Notes under the pieces: generated by a model
What the model saw: only the letters and a program-made list of their open reading frames with translations
What the model was told of the DNA's origin: nothing
Databases searched by the model: none
Translations under genes and position numbers: made by a program
In this document: positions 33,521 to 45,345 of the stretch, in pieces
Position numbering within the stretch: the first letter of the stretch is position 1
Layout: each line of letters opens with the position of its first letter
Source of the DNA: Pseudopyrenochaeta lycopersici
Lineage: Eukaryota > Ascomycota > Dothideomycetes > Pleosporales > Pseudopyrenochaetaceae
DNA: 64,000 nt
Direction of reading: 5' to 3'
NCBI GenBank assembly: GCA_003313425.1
Contig: NHZP01000004.1
Span: 992,001-1,056,000 of the forward strand

Positions 33521-34833
33521 AATATGGCTGGCGCGACATGAGAGGAGATCCCAAAACTGTTGTGAAGGCTTTATGCAGTATCGATATTATGGTATTTTAG
33601 ATAGGAATAAGTATAGTTCGCACGTCAATTTTGTGGTATCATCTGTAGGTGATTGGTTCGCTCACTCCGCCTCCCCTCCAACCTGTCTCAAGCAAGCCAC
33701 CAGCGCAATAAGGTCTGAGCTCCGGCTTATCTGAGCTCTCTGCATTGCCTCTGGAGCCCAACCGTCAAGGTGCAATACTTCTTCTTGCTATATAGATGGA
33801 ATTTTCTCCCAAAGGGAGTCCATCTCTCCGTTCACATGACTCAGGGGACTGTTGGCAGCCTCCTACGCTTGTTCACCTCCATTGTGTTGGAGTATCAGTA
33901 TCTATCTCAATATTGAGGAAAAATTCAGAGGTGAGAGCTTGGAGTTTGGTTTAGTGCTATATGTTGGTATAAAATCACGCTTCGACGAAGTGCACAGTGA
34001 GCACAAGTAAATGACCTCAAGAGACAAGAATCTATCCATAGAGGAGTAGTTAAGACCCAAGGAGAGTGTATCCGTCTTGATCAGTCCAGAGCAAGAGTCG
34101 CCAGCGCTTGCATCATCTACACTAGCCAATATAACACATCCGAGTTCGTAGAGGAATCCATGAGAAGGTGACATAACGACTTTGCAGATGAAGTCAGAGC
34201 CGCTTCTGTCAATGCTTTGAGCTGTATGATTGGCTGATTCACAAAAAATGGGGTAAAGATTAGCTCGCGCTTGGACGCCATTGGCTGATGAGCGGTAATT
34301 AATGTCCGCAGCGGTCGCATGAACGCGTGGATTGAGGCCCGCAACGGCTGCTGGGATGCCCTTAGATGTCATGTATTATAGCAATATAGCCAGTAGGCAG
34401 CTTAATGCAATTGGCATATGCGAGAACAGCAGGACTGACAGCTTCCTGAGGAGAGGAGAGGCGGCGGTAGCAAACATAGCAAGCGTCACACCGCGCTCGC
34501 GGCGAGCTATCGTTTTTCTGGATGGCCTGGGCTCTGTTGTGGTTGCTCCGGAGAGGAACCTCGACTCCTTAGGAGACTTTCTCTCCTTTTCACCACCTGT
34601 CCTCTAGCAACTAACCCCATTGAAGTCCTATTGATACTGCAAGCAATTGTTGTGAGTCGCACCCACCTGAAACCCAGTGAATCCCTGTCGCGACATCGTC
34701 ACTGCGTGTACTTTGTTTATTGGCGTTTCAGCACAAACCACCATCATCTCGCACACATTCGTCTTCCACGATCGCCGTTTCCTTCCACCACACCGCGAAC
34801 ACACACACTGACAATCGCTCGCCCATCGCAGCC
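33521..34833. other. Intergenic region upstream of the Lys/Glu/Pro-repeat protein gene
   Basis: 1.3 kb between two plus-strand genes. Minus-strand frames at 33902-34372 show no motif. The last 120 bp are C-rich (CACACACAC, CCACCACAC), as is common in fungal 5' leaders. Confidence 0.5.
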
Positions 34834-37069
34834 ATGAGCTCCGGAGTCCGCAATTTGCGGGCTATGTTCGAGAACCAAGGCGCGGCTTCTTCTCCTGAAC
34901 CCCGCGATCGTTCCCCGATAGACAGCGCTTCCAACGAGAGCACCGCCCGTCCCACGTCCACAGTACGCGCATCCTTCGTGTCTGTCGTGCCCAGCGCCCA
35001 GGTAGCGACAGACTTGGGCACCACCAAGGGCACGCCTTCGAACAGCATCGGTGCTAATCGAAGAGAGAGCTTCAGCGTCAGCCAGGACAACGTCGAGGAA
35101 GTTGCAGAGCTTAAGCAGATCGTCAGCCAGGAGAAAGAGGAGCGCAGAAAGAGCGAGGTTGTATCTGAAGCTGTTCCAGAGCAAGCTGTCGCATCCCGAG
35201 AGTCCTCAATACCCGCGCCGCCAATTCGGAATCCACCAGACGGAGACATGCCGAACCTCGGGTCGATCATGAAGGGGTCTGACTTCCCAGAGCCTTCGAA
35301 GGAAGTGCAGAAGCCTAAGGCCAAGGAGACATCTGTGCAGCCCAAGCAGACTCCAATCAAGACGGAGAAGGCTCCAGTCAAAGAGATATCAGTTAAGCCT
35401 GTCAAGGAGACAGAGAAGCCGACAGCTAAGGAGGCTCCTTCTAAACCTGTCAAGGAGGCGGTGAAGCCGCAAGCCAAGGAGACTCCTGCTAAGCCTGTTA
35501 AGGAGGTGGAGAAGCCTCAAGTCAAGGAGATTCCTGCTAAGCCTACGAAGGAGACGGAGAAGCCTCAGGTCAAGGAGATCACACCTGAGCCTGCGAAGGA
35601 GGCAGTGAAGCCAGAAGTCAAAGAAACAGCAGTGGAGCCTACTAAGGAGACAGAGAAGCCTGCGAAGGAGACGGAGAAGCCTCAAATCGACGAGACACCC
35701 GCGGAGCCACCGCAGACTCCAGTGAAGATCGAGAAGGCAACCCTTGCACCAGTCGTCATCGAACAGCCTGCCGAAAGTTCAGACAGTGCTGCGGCAGAAA
35801 CCGAAGACATGGCCTCATCGAAAGCAGATCCCCCTACTGACGGTGCTGTTCCAAGCAACAAAGTTGTGCCTCCAGCTACGAACCTCCATGCATCAAGCAG
35901 CAAGCCTACAAATGGAACACCGAAGCCTACTGAGAGCAATACCAAAGCAAATGGAACGCCTGTAACGAAGAAGATGGAGTCCAAGAAACCTACTCCCATA
36001 TCCACAGCGAAGGCATCAGCTGCCAAGGCATCAGTTGCGAAGAGCCCGTTGCCAAAAGCATTGCCGAAGACGCCTACAACCCCGAAGCTTGCAGCTCCAA
36101 AACCAGCAACACCAAAGCCCGCCACTCCAAAGCCCACAACCTTGAAGCCTACGGCTACTGTACCTGTAGCTAAGCCTAGCCCAGCCGCGAAAGTACAACC
36201 GAAGCCAGCAGCCCCCAAAGAGGCTGTCAAAGCACCGGCTGCGAAAACAAGCCGCACCTCTTTAAAGCCTGCAGCCTCAGCGACAGCTCCAACCAGCAGT
36301 GCAGCTTCTAAGACGAAATCCGCGGCGCCAGAAACCAAGAAACCTGCACCAGCCAAACCAGCAACCACCGCACCCCGCGTAAGGTCCGTATAGCATTGGT
36401 CCAGTCTGAAGCATTTCAACACACTAACGTCGAGGCAGCACCTCACCAACACGGTTCAAGAAGCCTCGCCCAAAATCACCTACACGACCAGTTGGCTTGC
36501 CCTCTCGGCTCACTGCCCCTACAGCAGCGTCAGCCGCCAAACATGGAGAAGAGCAGAAAATTGTCCGGAAACCATCCACAACAACTCGGCCACCGGCCAA
36601 GGCTGCAGCCGCGAGACCTTCGCGGGCTTCGATGGCGCCCAGCACCGCCGCTACTAAACGCCCAGAATCGCGTGCATCCACCGCTGGTGGACAAAAGGAA
36701 GGCTTCCTTGAGCGCATGATGAGGCCTACTGCCAGTAGCAATAGCAAGACGCACGAAAAGCCCACATCCCCGCCGCGCAAAAGTGCCGCTAAGGCTCCAG
36801 TGAGCACAGTAAGCAGCGCCCTCCAGAAGGGCAAGAAGAAGGTGGAAGAAGTAGCCTCTAAGGCAAAGCAGGCGGCGACCAACGGGCAGCACGAAGATGT
36901 GTCCAAGGCCGACGATGAGGCCGCAAAGGACTCTAGCCCTACAGACCCGGTCGTTACTGCACATGAGGTCTCAGATGAGCCAACCAATGCAACCACTCCA
37001 GTCCAGGAGGCCGATTCGTCTGCGGCTGAGTTACAGACGCCGCATTTCGAGGGCGAGACTCTCCGTTAG
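34834..37069 (+). CDS. Lys/Glu/Pro-repeat, low-complexity protein of unknown function
   Basis: Two exons, 34834-36383 and 36439-37069, give 726 residues. It starts MSSGVRNLRAMFENQ, a conserved-looking N-terminal helix, and is otherwise disordered. Residues about 185-290 are imperfect repeats built from KETEKPxxKE and KPVKE units; a second Lys/Pro/Ala block uses PKPAT and PKPTT units. Exon 2 opens with SPTRPVGLPSRLTAPTAASA, a motif I recall from related ascomycete proteins, and contains GFLERMMRPTASSNSK. The splice donor that keeps the frame is AG-GTCCGT, weaker than a nearby GTAAGG that does not. The acceptor is CTAAC...GGCAG. Composition suggests a nuclear or cytoskeletal scaffold, but no function can be assigned. 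Large antisense frames here are shadows. Confidence 0.78.
35383..35700 (+). repeat. Imperfect coding repeats (KETEKP / KPVKE units)
   Basis: Degenerate repeats of about 12-14 codons within the Lys/Glu/Pro-repeat gene, for example AAGGAGACAGAGAAGCC recurring several times. Expected to vary in copy number between strains. Confidence 0.7.
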
Positions 37070-37679
37070 CGGCGGTCCAGGGTTTCTGCGATACATGGGA
37101 CTGGATGGCTCCACAGAGCTCTCTAATTGGTGCATAGTATATATAAAGGCCCTGAAAGCTATCCAGGAGATCCTGATGCCATCGCATTTGCAGCTGCACG
37201 CGAATCACGCTCTCGGGCTGTTGCACATAGCTTCACCCATTCTCTTCTCATTAGCATTTTCAGGAGCAATTGTTTGAAGAAGGTTCATATCCATCGGCGG
37301 ATGCTAAGAATTTGCAGTCTTTGTGACCAAACGGAGTATGCTGTTGGATATAACTTAGTTACATATATGGTAGCTGGAAACTTATCAGGGTCCTTGTAGT
37401 CGTGTGCCTGGGTGTTTGCCAGATGTTGTTTGTGTACTATCAATCCAACATATCCTCACTCTACTTGTGCTCTGAAAGAATCGTCTTATTCGCCCAAGAA
37501 TGGCAAGGTTAACCCGTGCGAGGCGCGCCATCATGTGACTGGCACCTCCGCCAAAACTCCGACTAGCCTAACTTTTTTCTGGTGGTGCAGGCCAGTGCAG
37601 GCCAGTGCAGAGCAACCGCAGACGTCGGCGTCGTACTTTCGTTCGCTTTCCTGTTTGCTATCAGTCCGAATTGTGCAAG
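37070..37679. other. Intergenic region upstream of MEF1
   Basis: 610 bp between two plus-strand genes, with the MEF1 promoter at its right end. A short direct repeat (GTGCAGGCCA twice) lies at about 37586-37606. No gene seen. Confidence 0.5.
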
Positions 37680-40214
37680 ATGAGAGTGCAGTCATTACTG
37701 CGAGCGCAGTCGCTCGCTGCAAGCAGTCTTCGCTCCTCTACTCTATCCGCCGCCCGAGCCCCTTCACGATGCGCCCTCTCGACCATTGCAGCGTCGCGCA
37801 CACCTTACACCAATGGCACTAAGACCGACACATGGATAAGCAACCAGACAACACACTTGCAACGGAGGTGGCAGTCTGCAGCGGCGCAGGTGTATGTAAC
37901 GCTTCAGAGCAACATTTCATTGCGCAATGGCAGAGGCCACTAGGAAGCAATTGAAGGCTGACTGAGGCGAACAGGCTAGAGCAGGCAAAAGAGGACCCTT
38001 CGACCTTGTCACAAGAAAAGATTGTCGAGAACCTTGACCCTGTCGAATGGGAGCGACTCTCGAGAGTCCGAAACATCGGAATCGCAGCACATATCGACTC
38101 CGGCAAGACAACCGCCACCGAACGCGTTCTCTTCTACACTGGCCGCATTAATGCCATACACGAAGTGCGCGGTAAGGATGCCGTGGGCGCAAAGATGGAC
38201 TCGATGGACCTCGAGCGTGAGAAGGGTATCACAATTCAGTCTGCTGCGACTTTCTGCGACTGGGTGAAGAAGAACGATGAGGGTCAGGAGGAGAAATATC
38301 ATATTAACTTGATCGATACGCCTGGGCATATTGACTTCACCATTGAGGTCGAGCGGGCGCTGCGAGTGCTTGATGGCGCTGTTATGATTCTCTGCGCCGT
38401 CAGCGGCGTACAAAGTCAAACCATCACTGTGGACAGGCAGATGCGAAGATACAATATTCCTAGGATATCGTTCATCAACAAGATGGACCGCATGGGCGCG
38501 AATCCTTGGAAGGCTGTCGATCAGATCAATCAGAAGCTCCGAATACCTGCCGCAGCTCTTCAAGTACCTATTGGACGCGAAGATGGGTTTCTTGGTGTAG
38601 TCGACTTGGTCAGGATGAAAGCCATCTACAACGAGGGTGACAAGGGAGAGATCATCAGGGAGACGGACGAGATTCCAGCGGACCTGATAGACTTGTGCAA
38701 GGAGAAGAGGCAGAAACTTATCGAGACATTGGCAGATGTTGATGATGAGATGGCAGAGTTGTTTTTGGAAGAGCAGGAGCCTACCGTTCTTCAGATCAAG
38801 GCCGCTATTCGACGAGCAACGATCGCCCTAAAGTTCACGCCAGTCATGATGGGCTCTGCGCTCGCCGACAAGTCTGTCCAACCGATGCTCGATGGTGTCT
38901 GTGATTATCTCCCGAACCCGTCCGAAGTTGAGAATATGGCGCTCGATAAGAAGCGAAACGAAGCACCGGTCAAATTGGTTTCCTACAATTCACTGCCATT
39001 TGTCGGCTTAGCTTTCAAGCTTGAAGAGAGTAGTTTTGGACAGCTGACGTATATCCGTGTATATCAGGGTACTCTGAAGAAGGGCATGAACGTATTCAAC
39101 GCAAGGTCAGACAAGAAAGTCAGAATTCCAAAGATTGTGCGCATGCACTCCAACGACATGGAGGAAGTACCAGAGATTGGAGCTGGAGAGATTTGCGCCG
39201 TGTTTGGTGTTGATTGCGCTTCGGGTGATACCTTCACAGACGGCGGTCTGGGCTACACTATGGTAAGCTTCAGCTGCTTCTATCCACTGAACGAAGCTAA
39301 CACTTTAGACCTCCATGTTCGTCCCCGAGCCCGTCATCTCACTGTCGATCAAGCCGAAGCACACGAAAGATACACCCAACTTCAGTAAAGCCATGAACCG
39401 CTTCACTCGTGAAGATCCCACTTTCCGAGTCCATGTTGACGCCGAATCACAAGAGACTGTTATTTCAGGCATGGGCGAGCTGCATTTGGATATTTACGTT
39501 GAGCGCATGCGCCGCGAATATCGCGTAGAATGCGAGACAGGACAGCCACAAGTCGCATACCGCGAAACAATTACCAAGCGTGTAAACTTTGATCACACGC
39601 TCAAGAAGCAAAGTGGTGGTTCCGGAGACTACGCGCGTGTCGTGGGATGGATGGAGCCCAGCGAAGAGCTTAGTGAGAATAAGTTCGAACAGCAGATTAC
39701 CGGTGGCACCATCTCAGAGAAATTCCTCTTCGCTTGCGAAAAAGGCTTTCTGGCGTCCACTGCGAAGGGACCCCTTCTCGGTCACAAGGTGCTTGGAGCT
39801 TCAATGGTCATCAACGATGGAGCAACGCATGCGGTCGACTCCAGCGAGATGGCCTTCAAGATGGCAACACAACAGGCTTTCCGCAAGGCTTTCCAAGCCG
39901 GTGCTCCTCAAGTGCTTGAACCGCTCATGAAGACTACTATTACCGCGCCCAACGAGTTCCAGGGTAGCGTTGTTGGACTCTTGAACAAGCGTAACTCTGT
40001 GATCAACGATACTGAGATCGGTCCAGAGGACTTCACTGTCTACGCAGACTGCAGTCTCAACAGCATGTTTGGTTTCAGCAGTCAGCTGCGGGCCGCTACA
40101 CAGGGCAAGGGTGAGTTCAGCATGGAGTTTAGCCATTACAGCCCCGCGCCGCCGCAACTGCAGAAGGAATTGGTCGCCAAGTACGAGAAGGAGCAGAAAG
40201 ATCGGAACGCATAG
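37680..40214 (+). CDS. MEF1: Mitochondrial translation elongation factor G
   Basis: Three exons, 37680-37889, 37985-39262 and 39309-40214, give 797 residues. Intron 1 (95 nt) starts GTGTAT and ends GAGCAG; the exact acceptor is less certain than the others because AACAG and AGAG lie nearby, but only the phase-0 sites keep the frame. Intron 2 (46 nt) is GTAAGC...TTTAG. The N-terminus is Arg/Ser/Ala-rich, a mitochondrial presequence. GTPase motifs are all visible: AHIDSGKTT (G1), DTPGHIDF (G3) and NKMDRMG (G4). Domain II to V blocks follow, including [29 protein letters not shown] and [10 protein letters not shown]. The factor translocates tRNA and mRNA on the mitochondrial ribosome. It is full length and intact. 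Confidence 0.95.
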
Positions 40215-40654
40215 TGTCCTCATCTAGACAGATGGCGTGAGGGTGGATAGGACTAGAGTGGGTGCTTGCATTGTTGTTACAGTATACCCCCTCAAGGATG
40301 GGACGGGCCAGGGCTAGGGCTTTGCATATAGACGGACGTCTGGGCGCACTCAGGGCTCAAAAAAGCGGGATGTAGGATATTGTACATGTATGTCTGTGAA
40401 ATATGCCGTATTTAGACGAAGCCTGGAATGACCATCCCCTCAATATCAACAAACGCCGGAACGTTTTTCTCGCAGTAATTTCAGGTAGATTATTCCGTCC
40501 CCACTTCCACAACCCCCCGCTGTTATGGTTTATGTCTCACTGATTTCATTTGTAATAGAAATTGATAAATGCCGAGATTATACATTTTCGTTCCATGAAA
40601 GCACGAACCTGGTGTTGGGGAATCATAAATTTCCCAACAAAGGAAGAGTCGGGC
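40215..40654. other. Convergent 3' intergenic region
   Basis: 440 bp between the stops of MEF1 (plus) and the Zn2Cys6 regulator (minus). AT-rich in the middle; both polyadenylation regions should lie here. Confidence 0.5.
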
Positions 40655-42631
40655 CTACCATGCTAATACGGTCGTATCGTATCTCCAGCTCCTAGCTTGC
40701 TCGCAATACCATCCACACTTCACCTCGGCCGTATTTGCCTCTCGATCTATACTGAAAGTAACCTCGTTGATCAGACTGTTCTCCTTTACCATGCAATCTC
40801 CACTAGATGTGTGCAACGCTAGATTTAGGTTCTGGGCCTGCATCAACGGGCCTTTTATGCCCGCGGCTGAGAGTAGGACGGCGTCATTGCGGTGCTGATC
40901 GAGATCGTGTCTCAGCACTGATGATGAAGAGGAGCTTGCAGAGGGGGGAGGAGAGGAGGTGTCGTTTTCGATTGACATGACATGTGAGGCAATGCGTGCC
41001 ATGATACTTCCATCCCACACACCTTCTCGCCCTGCCGTGCGCAGGAGCTCGACTGCGCGGCGGTGCATGGCAAGGCTACGGCACTTAATTGCTGTGTAAT
41101 ACAATGCTTCAACAGTGCTCATCTCGAGTGAGAAGAAGGAAACAAGTTGTGCGAAATTGCCCTCTTGTGCTGGACTTGTGTTCGAGCTGCCATCGTTCCG
41201 CTGGGCGACAATGACGGACGCGAACTGTAAAATCGCCTCGAAAGATGCGATGTTATCAGGCATAGAGAAAACGTCTTCAGAAAGTGAGAGTGCGGTGTCG
41301 ACTTTCAGGGCAGTGAGATGATATGCGAGGAGGAGGTTTGCCGACTCTGGCGTGACTGTAGACATGAAGGAAGTAGTTCCAAGCTCCTCATCATCGAAGC
41401 AGCTTTTTCTCCAGCACTTCAAATCATTGAGCAGATTAGATTGCGTATCGTACACCTCGGACGGTATAGACGAGTCGTACTTGAAGCTTGTGGCTTGGTG
41501 ACGTATCCAGGACAGACACTGCTTGATGATGCTGTACAGAGACTCCGACGGGGTGTTTGTTAATGCATGATAGGGTAGCGGGACAGTCTGTGTAAGATTG
41601 TTGGTAGGCTTAGCTTCTGAGGGGCAACCTGCAGGAAGCAAGGAGAGCATTTGGAGATCGAGGCGAGCGAAGAAGCCAATGAGGTCCGTTAAATGACTAT
41701 CGATGTGAGTTGTAGGAGAGTTCGATGAAGTGTTCAAGGGGTTTTTAGGCCTATTTCCTGTATGGTCCTCTGGATCTGTGAGAGGTTGTGTAAAGTAAGC
41801 TTGGATGAGCGAGAAGCCTCCTTGGATGTGTCGTAACGCAGCTTCCAAGTTACCCAAAAGCACTTCAATGGTAATGAAGATAGCACATGCTATCAGAATT
41901 TCCTCTTTTGTGCTCTTGTTAGGCTTTCTTCCATTTTGTGATGATGATGCCACCAGCGCATTCGTTGCCTTTACTGCGAGATAGTAGTGTTTCCAAGGCT
42001 CCTTGGCCATCTTCGAGCCACAATTATGAGGAAGACCATGTCGCTCGTGGAATCCAGATAATGCAGCAATGCCATGTTGTATTGCGGGAGAGCGAGTGGC
42101 TGCACTTAGAATATAGTGGCCCCAGACTTGAATGCAAAGCGGACCAGCTAGATCGACTGAAGAACGCTTGAGGAAATACTCAAAGGCACGGCTCATTGAT
42201 GGAGGTATTGGTAAGGCTCTAAAGGTAGAAGCAGGTATTGACACGACGGGATCGTGATTGGGTAGGTCGTATGGCGAGTGTGGGAGGTTGCCACTTTTCG
42301 TCCTAATAGCAATTTGGCGCGCCGCGGTCTTTGTAGCGATTGGAAGGCGTTTATAGGGAACGAGACTTAGATCCGCATTGGGCTCTTGAGGAGGTGAACT
42401 ATCTGTAGAGCTGGTGTATCCATCACATATGCGTCCTGTCGAGGTGCATTTCTCGCAACTTGGTCTCTCTTCACCACACTTGATGTGTCGGATCCTAGAT
42501 CATAATTACTCTTTGTTCGGAATGGCACGGGAAGCTTTGGGCACCCACTTGCAAGTTGTACACCCGGACCGTGTTTTAGGGGCCTTTTTCCGTTGTCTCC
42601 TTTTTCCTCTGACAAAGTCATCCTTACTCAT
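40655..42631 (-). CDS. Zn2Cys6 fungal transcription factor
   Basis: Two exons, 42631-42549 and 42494-40655, give 640 residues. The 54-nt intron (GTGGGT...TCTAG, phase 2) lies inside the zinc cluster, a common position in this family. The spliced motif is CTTCKIRHIKCGEERPSC and onward, with Cys at 24, 27, 34, 41, 44 and 51 (C-x2-C-x6-C-x6-C-x2-C-x6-C). A basic stretch (KRRQRKKAPK) precedes it and likely aids nuclear import and DNA binding. The remainder is helical, in the style of the fungal transcription-factor regulatory region (GHYILSAATRSPAIQHGIAALS, IEVLLGNLEAALRHIQGG), typical of C6 proteins with a DUF3468-like C-terminus. The target genes are unknown. The start is 286 bp from the stop of the RS-rich gene. 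Confidence 0.9.
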
Positions 42632-42917
42632 TTTTGCCTGATATTGTATCATAACTCTCAAACTAAAGAATATACTTAAAAGTCATGATTGAAGTTATAG
42701 AATGGCACCCGCTGGGATGATGGTCAGAGCAACGTGGCTGTGTTGAGACCCATGTCTCATTGGTCGGATCGTATGACAAGTTTATGGCCAAGATGCTGGC
42801 TGTGCTTACAGGGATGTTAATTCAAATCGTCAAAAATCTGCAGTTGACAAATGATGAAGGTGTCAATATGTGCTGAGGCGTCTGGATGCCAGACGATTGC
42901 TAGAGGCAGCGATTTGT

Positions 42918-44243
42918 TCATTTGAGCCGCCCAAAATCGGCTTTCAGTTCGACATGTCCGTCTTCATCTACAACTTTCCCACGATCCCATTCTCTTGCCT
43001 GCCCATTCCTTGCCCAAACTACGTCCTCCTCGTTCTGACTATCCCCCTTCTCCCATTTCTTGACCTGTTCGTCCGTGAAGCCAGCAGCCTTTAGTCGGTC
43101 TGCTCCTTGTTGTTTCCAGCGCTGACGATCTCGGAGCGCTTCGAGGGCGTCACCCCAATCGTCTTCGGGGTCAGAGTCGGGACGCACGTCTGTTGTTGGG
43201 TCATAGGTAGAAGAGAAACGTGAGTCCATGCCCATGGCACTAGCCTTGTGAGCGCCTCGGCCTCGAGCACGCACAGTTGGCTGTCCGGGAGGTGGAATTG
43301 GCCCGATCAGTGCCTCAAGAGGATCCGAGTTAGAAGCAGGCGAAGCAGAGCGCCGCTTGGATATTCGGGCCGCATGACTTGGATTCGAGGGGGAAAGCGC
43401 TCGTCCAGAATTCCTTGGAGCATGCCGCGAAGAGCGCGATCGGTCTCGATATCTATGCCTTTTCTCATGTTTGCCGTGACGCGGCGACCGTGATCGTGAC
43501 CGAGACGTAGATCTAGAATTTGATTTGTGCCTTCTACGACTGTAATCCCTGTGTCGCCGCTTCCGGGATCTGTCTTCCTGTTCCTCGCTGCTCTGTCTGT
43601 ACCGACGCCGTTCATCCTGGTGGACTTGAGGGTGTCGCCGCTTCTGGGCAGCATGATCCTCCTCACTGTCATCATGTCGCCTTTTCCCCTGCCGAGCTTC
43701 TCTGGTTCTATTCCTGTGCCGCCTAGAGGACTCCTCTCCAGAACCGTGGTGCTCTCGTCTTTTGTGGTCTCTGTGACGGCCTTCAGTATAGTCACTTTTT
43801 CGTTTGGAGCTCCTATGATGCGAGTCATCGTCGCTAGGCACTGGAGTCAGCCGTCCGTCTGCCTTTTTCCTCAATTTGTCTGCCTCCTTGCGCCTCTCCC
43901 TTCCCTTCTCCCGATTCATCATCCTGAGACGGGCATTGGCGTCCTCGGCTTCCTTTGCAAGCAACGCGGCATTGTGGCTGTCAGTTTGGCGTATAATATG
44001 CCGTAGAAAACTCGTGTTCGGCTTCGGTGCCCCCGAGTTGAGCCTGGTGCATGTCAGTATCTTGTGCAGAAGTCGTACGGTTGACTGCGCGCACCTCTTG
44101 GGATTGAAAGCATCTATGCCCACGAGCTCGTATTTCTTGGATGCCGTCTTTGCGTCCTCCTTGAGCAGACTGGCGACATATTCGTCGTCGTCGATCCGCC
44201 CCGCCATGTGGACTCGAGGCCGGCTTCTGGCGTGGTCGCTCAT
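42918..44243 (-). CDS. RS-rich nuclear protein, splicing-factor-like
   Basis: The open frame encodes 441 residues, but it probably contains a 51-nt intron (44094-44044, GTGCGC...CTGAC...ACCAG) that happens to be in frame. Removing it gives AFNPKRLNSGAPKPNTSFLRH and 424 residues, closer to what I recall of homologues. The ATG at 44243 or the one at 44207 (MAGRIDDDEYVASLL) could be used. The N-terminal block has a conserved helix (SHNAALLAKEAEDANARLR). The middle is dense in Arg, Ser, His and Glu dipeptides, as in SR-type splicing proteins. The C-terminus has DDWGDALEALRDRQRWKQQG and FTDEQVKKWEKG, a block found in fungal proteins often labelled pre-mRNA-splicing factor 38B-like. A nuclear role in splicing is likely by similarity but not proven. 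Confidence 0.82.
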   Translation of the reverse strand: MSDHARSRPRVHMAGRIDDDEYVASLLKEDAKTASKKYELVGIDAFNPKRCAQSTVRLLHKILTCTRLNSGAPKPNTSFLRHIIRQTDSHNAALLAKEAEDANARLRMMNREKGRERRKEADKLRKKADGRLTPVPSDDDSHHRSSKRKSDYTEGRHRDHKRREHHGSGEESSRRHRNRTREARQGKRRHDDSEEDHAAQKRRHPQVHQDERRRYRQSSEEQEDRSRKRRHRDYSRRRHKSNSRSTSRSRSRSPRHGKHEKRHRYRDRSRSSRHAPRNSGRALSPSNPSHAARISKRRSASPASNSDPLEALIGPIPPPGQPTVRARGRGAHKASAMGMDSRFSSTYDPTTDVRPDSDPEDDWGDALEALRDRQRWKQQGADRLKAAGFTDEQVKKWEKGDSQNEEDVVWARNGQAREWDRGKVVDEDGHVELKADFGRLK

Positions 44244-44426
44244 GAGCGTGAGAGTCTGCTGGTCCGAGTTGCCCGCCTGAAATCATTGCGTGCAGCGGGA
44301 GCTAGCCCGAAACAGGTATTGGCCGCGGGGAATCTCAGCCCTACATGGTGGGCAGGCGCGACCGCCCCAAAACAAACACTGGGCCAACACGCCTCGAGTA
44401 GTCGCCCACCTTACGCTGCAACCACG
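44244..44426. promoter_or_regulatory. Short shared (bidirectional) promoter between the RS-rich and Sos7-like genes
   Basis: Only 183 bp (219 bp if the inner ATG is used) separate the two divergent start codons. An ATTGG (inverted CCAAT) occurs at 44319-44323, the centre of the gap. No TATA-like element is seen. Confidence 0.55.
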
Positions 44427-45345
44427 ATGGCGCCCAAGAGGAAATCAGCAGCGCCTACGCCAGCATCTGCTCTTGAACAACTACAAAAATCTCAATCGCT
44501 CAAGCTTCTGGCCATCGCTGAAACACTATCGCCTAAAGATCTGCCACAGTCGGCAAAGAAGCGAAGTTCGGCGGCGTCAGAGGACAGCGAGCAAAATGGC
44601 GACACACACCCTGCAGCACTGGAAGCAGATCTGGCGCACTATAAGGTAAAGATTCTTCACATTTCCCATGCTGTCTGGCGTTGCTGACCACGCATTCTAG
44701 GAGCTATTCAGCAAGCTCCGCTTCAGCTACGTCGAACAAGTCACCAAGGAGAAGTTTCTGCGCAGCATAACCGAAAACCCTCCACGCCTCGTTGAAGCCC
44801 CTGAAAATGACGAAAAAGAGCAAGAAATTCTGGCTCTGAAAGCTAGTCTCAAGGAACGCAAGCTTGAGGTAGCGGAGATACTGAAGCAGCTCGAAGACAA
44901 GGGGAAGGAACTTGCCTTGCGCTACGAGGGCTTGCAGTTGCGCACACAGCAACTTGAGTCCCTCCCGACCGAGATTGAAGGCCTAGAATCAGCAATCACG
45001 CAGTTGAAGCAAGAGCAGACGCCCGTGTCGAACAACCCCGAGCTTGCTCTTCCGCTTCCTGAAACACAGCGAGTACTTGGTGAGAGAGAGGCGGAGCTAG
45101 CAGCGTTGGATGCGCAGATCGCCAGTCTGCAAGCCGCGATACCAAACCGGGACAGAGAGCTAGAAAAGCTGGAGCGCGAGTTGAAGCCGTTGGAAACACA
45201 GAAGCAGGGCACAGTTGCTGCGGCGAAAGAGGCACGGAGACGGAAAGAAGAAGGCGGCGGAATCGGCGATGAGCTGGAGGAGCGAGGGAGGTGGCTTCAA
45301 GCCTCCGAAAGGGCGCTGAGAGAAGTGTTGGAGGTTGAGGGGTGA
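44427..45345 (+). CDS. sos7: Sos7-like kinetochore protein (coiled coil)
   Basis: Two exons, 44427-44645 and 44701-45345, give 287 residues. The 55-nt intron (GTAAAG...TTCTAG) is phase 0 and has GCTGACC near its end. The block DLAHYKELFSKLRFSYVEQ, with TKEKFLRSI after it, matches the N-terminal domain of Sos7, the Spc7-interacting kinetochore subunit. After that come long heptad-like helices rich in Leu, Glu, Gln and Lys, predicting a coiled coil over about residues 100-280. The first 70 residues are Ser/Ala/Lys-rich. In fission yeast Sos7 works with Spc7/KNL1 at the outer kinetochore (the Zwint-like partner). The assignment rests on the short N-terminal block and overall architecture. It is divergently arranged with the RS-rich gene. 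Confidence 0.8.

Noticed and set aside
34728..36996. Large minus-strand frames (249, 256 and 190 residues) that look hydrophobic
   Set aside because: They are the complement of Lys/Glu/Pro/Ala codon repeats, which give Leu/Phe/Val-rich antisense frames; they are not real membrane proteins.
42495..42548. Suspected one-base phase error in the zinc cluster of the first Zn2Cys6 gene
   Set aside because: Rereading the bases shows the donor follows TGCAA directly (phase 2), so splicing restores the six-Cys motif without any frameshift.
43307..43828. Minus-strand frame of 173 residues inside the RS-rich gene
   Set aside because: Overlaps the RS-rich coding frame on the same strand; Arg/Ser codon repeats commonly leave alternative frames open.
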